Translations under genes and position numbers: made by a program
Source: Gillisella vitis
GTDB lineage: Bacteria > Pseudomonadota > Alphaproteobacteria > Rhizobiales > Rhizobiaceae
Direction: 5' to 3'
Assembly (NCBI RefSeq): GCF_021559775.1
Contig: NZ_CP056048.1
Location: 682,001-746,000 of the forward strand
DNA length: 64,000 nucleotides
Shown: positions 62,750 to 64,000 of the stretch, in pieces
Numbering within the stretch: position 1 is the stretch's first letter
How the letters are laid out: the number at the start of each line of letters is the position of its first letter
Notes under the pieces: model-generated
Told to the model about the DNA's origin: nothing
Databases searched by the model: none
Seen by the model: the letters and a program-made list of their open reading frames with translations, nothing else

Positions 62750-64000
62750 TCAGACCGACCATTTGCTTTTCACGCCAAGGCTTTCGATTGCAGAAATGGC
62801 CACAGCGATCCCGTCTTCTGCCCGCATGCGTTGACCAAGCGCTGTCGCATGATGGCGCATGTCGTCGCAGTCGGCAGAGATAATTGCCGAGGCTAGGGCA
62901 TCTGCGGTCAAGGCAGCGCGGTCCAGCGCAGGCGGAGCAACGCCGAGTTTTTCAAGGCGGCTGCCCCAGAATGGCTGATCGCCAAAGAATGGCACAACCA
63001 CCGAGGCAATGCCAGCACGTGCCGCAGCAGTCGTGGTGCCAGCGCCGCCGTGGTGAACCGCCAGCGCCATTTTGGGAAACAGCCAATCATGCGGCGCCCG
63101 GTCTATCCGGAAGATATTTCCGCCAGCCTCGCTATCAGCGCCGTTGAGCCCGCCCCAACCACTGGCAAGCACGATGCGTTTGCCAGTCTTGCGTACCGCT
63201 TGCAACACGATATCAGTGAAGCGGCCTCCATCCGGCCCAACCATGCTGCCGAAGCCGACATAGACGGGCGGAGGCCCACCTTTTAGAAAGCGCGTCAGAT
63301 CATCCGGTGCGGCCCATGTCGAACTTTCCTGCAACTGCCAGGGGCCGGTAACCCGAACATTGGAGGGGAGCGAGGCAGGCGGCTCGACCAGCGTCGGGCT
63401 ATAGGCAAATAGGCGCAGATGCGAACGAGGCTTATAGGTATAGGGACCACGCCAGGGATAAGGCGCCAACCGCAGGGCCGGACGCACGACCTCATTATAA
63501 GCGGGGCGCAAAATATGCCAAATCAGCATTTGCGTGGCATGACCAAGAGCCACATTGATTGGCCCCGGCAAGCTCCTCGCCCAATCCGGCAGCGGCAGAA
63601 GCGGCGGTTGCCGCGAGGGCAGGGTGGGGACCAATTGCGTTTCCGCGACAGGAAGGCCCAGATATTCGCCGAGCGCTGCGGCAAGATGAAAGACCATACC
63701 GTTGCCAATCAGCAGATCGGCACCCTCTGTTGCTCTAAGGCCTTGGGCAGGCCAACTGGCGGCCATGGTTTTCAACCTTCGCCGCGCCGCCTTGGCAATA
63801 GCAAGCGGTGAAAGACCGTTGGACAGCGTCGTCCGATCATTGCGCATCCAGTCAAGGAAATCGCCACGCAAGGGGGCGAATTCCAAGCCGTGATGGGTGA
63901 CGAGATCGGCACATTGCGGATCGGTGGCAATTCTGACCTTGTGACCGGCCTGCTTCAACCCAACGCCAAGAGCAACCAGCGGCCGCACATCGCCTTCGGT
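62750..64000 (-). CDS. UGT/GT28-type glycosyltransferase (start beyond window edge)
   Basis: At least 416 codons; the frame is still open at the right edge (TEGDVRPLVALGVGLKQAGH matches the family N-terminus GTxGDVxP, so only about a dozen residues are missing). The donor-binding C-terminal domain has YVGFGSMVGPDGGRFTD, IVLASGWGG and VHHGGAGTTTAAARAGIASV followed by VVPFFGDQPFWGSRLEKLGV, the hallmark of UDP/TDP-sugar transferases acting on sterols, lipids, macrolides or carotenoids. It converges on the SMP-30 gene 20 bases away. The acceptor is unknown. Confidence 0.92.
   Translation of the reverse strand, partial: TEGDVRPLVALGVGLKQAGHKVRIATDPQCADLVTHHGLEFAPLRGDFLDWMRNDRTTLSNGLSPLAIAKAARRRLKTMAASWPAQGLRATEGADLLIGNGMVFHLAAALGEYLGLPVAETQLVPTLPSRQPPLLPLPDWARSLPGPINVALGHATQMLIWHILRPAYNEVVRPALRLAPYPWRGPYTYKPRSHLRLFAYSPTLVEPPASLPSNVRVTGPWQLQESSTWAAPDDLTRFLKGGPPPVYVGFGSMVGPDGGRFTDIVLQAVRKTGKRIVLASGWGGLNGADSEAGGNIFRIDRAPHDWLFPKMALAVHHGGAGTTTAAARAGIASVVVPFFGDQPFWGSRLEKLGVAPPALDRAALTADALASAIISADCDDMRHHATALGQRMRAEDGIAVAISAIESLGVKSKWSV

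Overview
The window looks like a catabolic and transport region of an alphaproteobacterium in the Rhizobiaceae (Agrobacterium/Allorhizobium/Rhizobium type). The evidence is moderately high G+C coding sequence, dense ABC-transporter operons, a type II lumazine synthase (RibH2) behind an FMN riboswitch, a propionyl-CoA/methylmalonyl-CoA operon in the rhizobial order, an Agrobacterium-type uronate dehydrogenase, and short intergenic repeats of a kind familiar from rhizobia. There are no rRNA, tRNA, ribosomal or replication genes. A chromid, megaplasmid or accessory arm of a chromosome fits best, but this is inference.

Layout. (1) 1-8.2 kb: a BMP-type (nucleoside-like) ABC importer cut by the left edge, a divergent FCD-GntR regulator with palindromic half-sites, and an Opp/Dpp-type importer. 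(2) 8.2-17.2 kb: an amine or amino-acid catabolic block with two HAD hydrolases, a class III aminotransferase, a GNAT protein, a PuuB-like FAD oxidase, a PuuC-like aldehyde dehydrogenase, a cupin and an M20 deacylase. (3) 17.4-22.5 kb: an RND efflux pair with a divergent TetR repressor and a TtgR/AcrR-like operator. (4) 22.7-30.1 kb: pccB, two tandem paralogous genes of unknown function, pccA, a ParDE toxin-antitoxin module on the opposite strand, and methylmalonyl-CoA mutase. (5) 30.2-33.8 kb: a MarR-controlled AaeB/AaeX/AaeA-like efflux operon. (6) 34-37 kb: two enzymes resembling late steps of L-fuconate breakdown, and an orphan thioesterase with a degenerate carrier domain. (7) 37.2-48.3 kb: a uronate/aldarate block with Udh, an SMP-30 lactonase, a large Opp-family transporter, KdgD, a GntR regulator with twin operators, and an M20 peptidase. 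(8) 48.4-55.4 kb: an arabinofuranoside utilisation operon with an ArsR-type regulator carrying a long C-terminal domain, GH51 arabinofuranosidase and a sugar ABC importer. (9) 55.5-56.2 kb: ribH2 and its riboswitch. (10) 56.3-60.3 kb: LysR, amine oxidase and ALDH7, probably lysine/pipecolate catabolism. (11) 60.4-64 kb: a beta-hydroxyacid dehydrogenase, a GlcG-like protein, a second SMP-30 protein, and a glycosyltransferase cut by the right edge.

Taken together, the genes suit a plant-associated lifestyle: import and breakdown of pectin and hemicellulose sugars and amino compounds, propionate assimilation, and export of aromatic compounds. The least explained items are the duplicated gene pair inside the propionyl-CoA carboxylase operon, the serine-less carrier-thioesterase fusion, and the ArsR fusion regulator with its two long palindromes.
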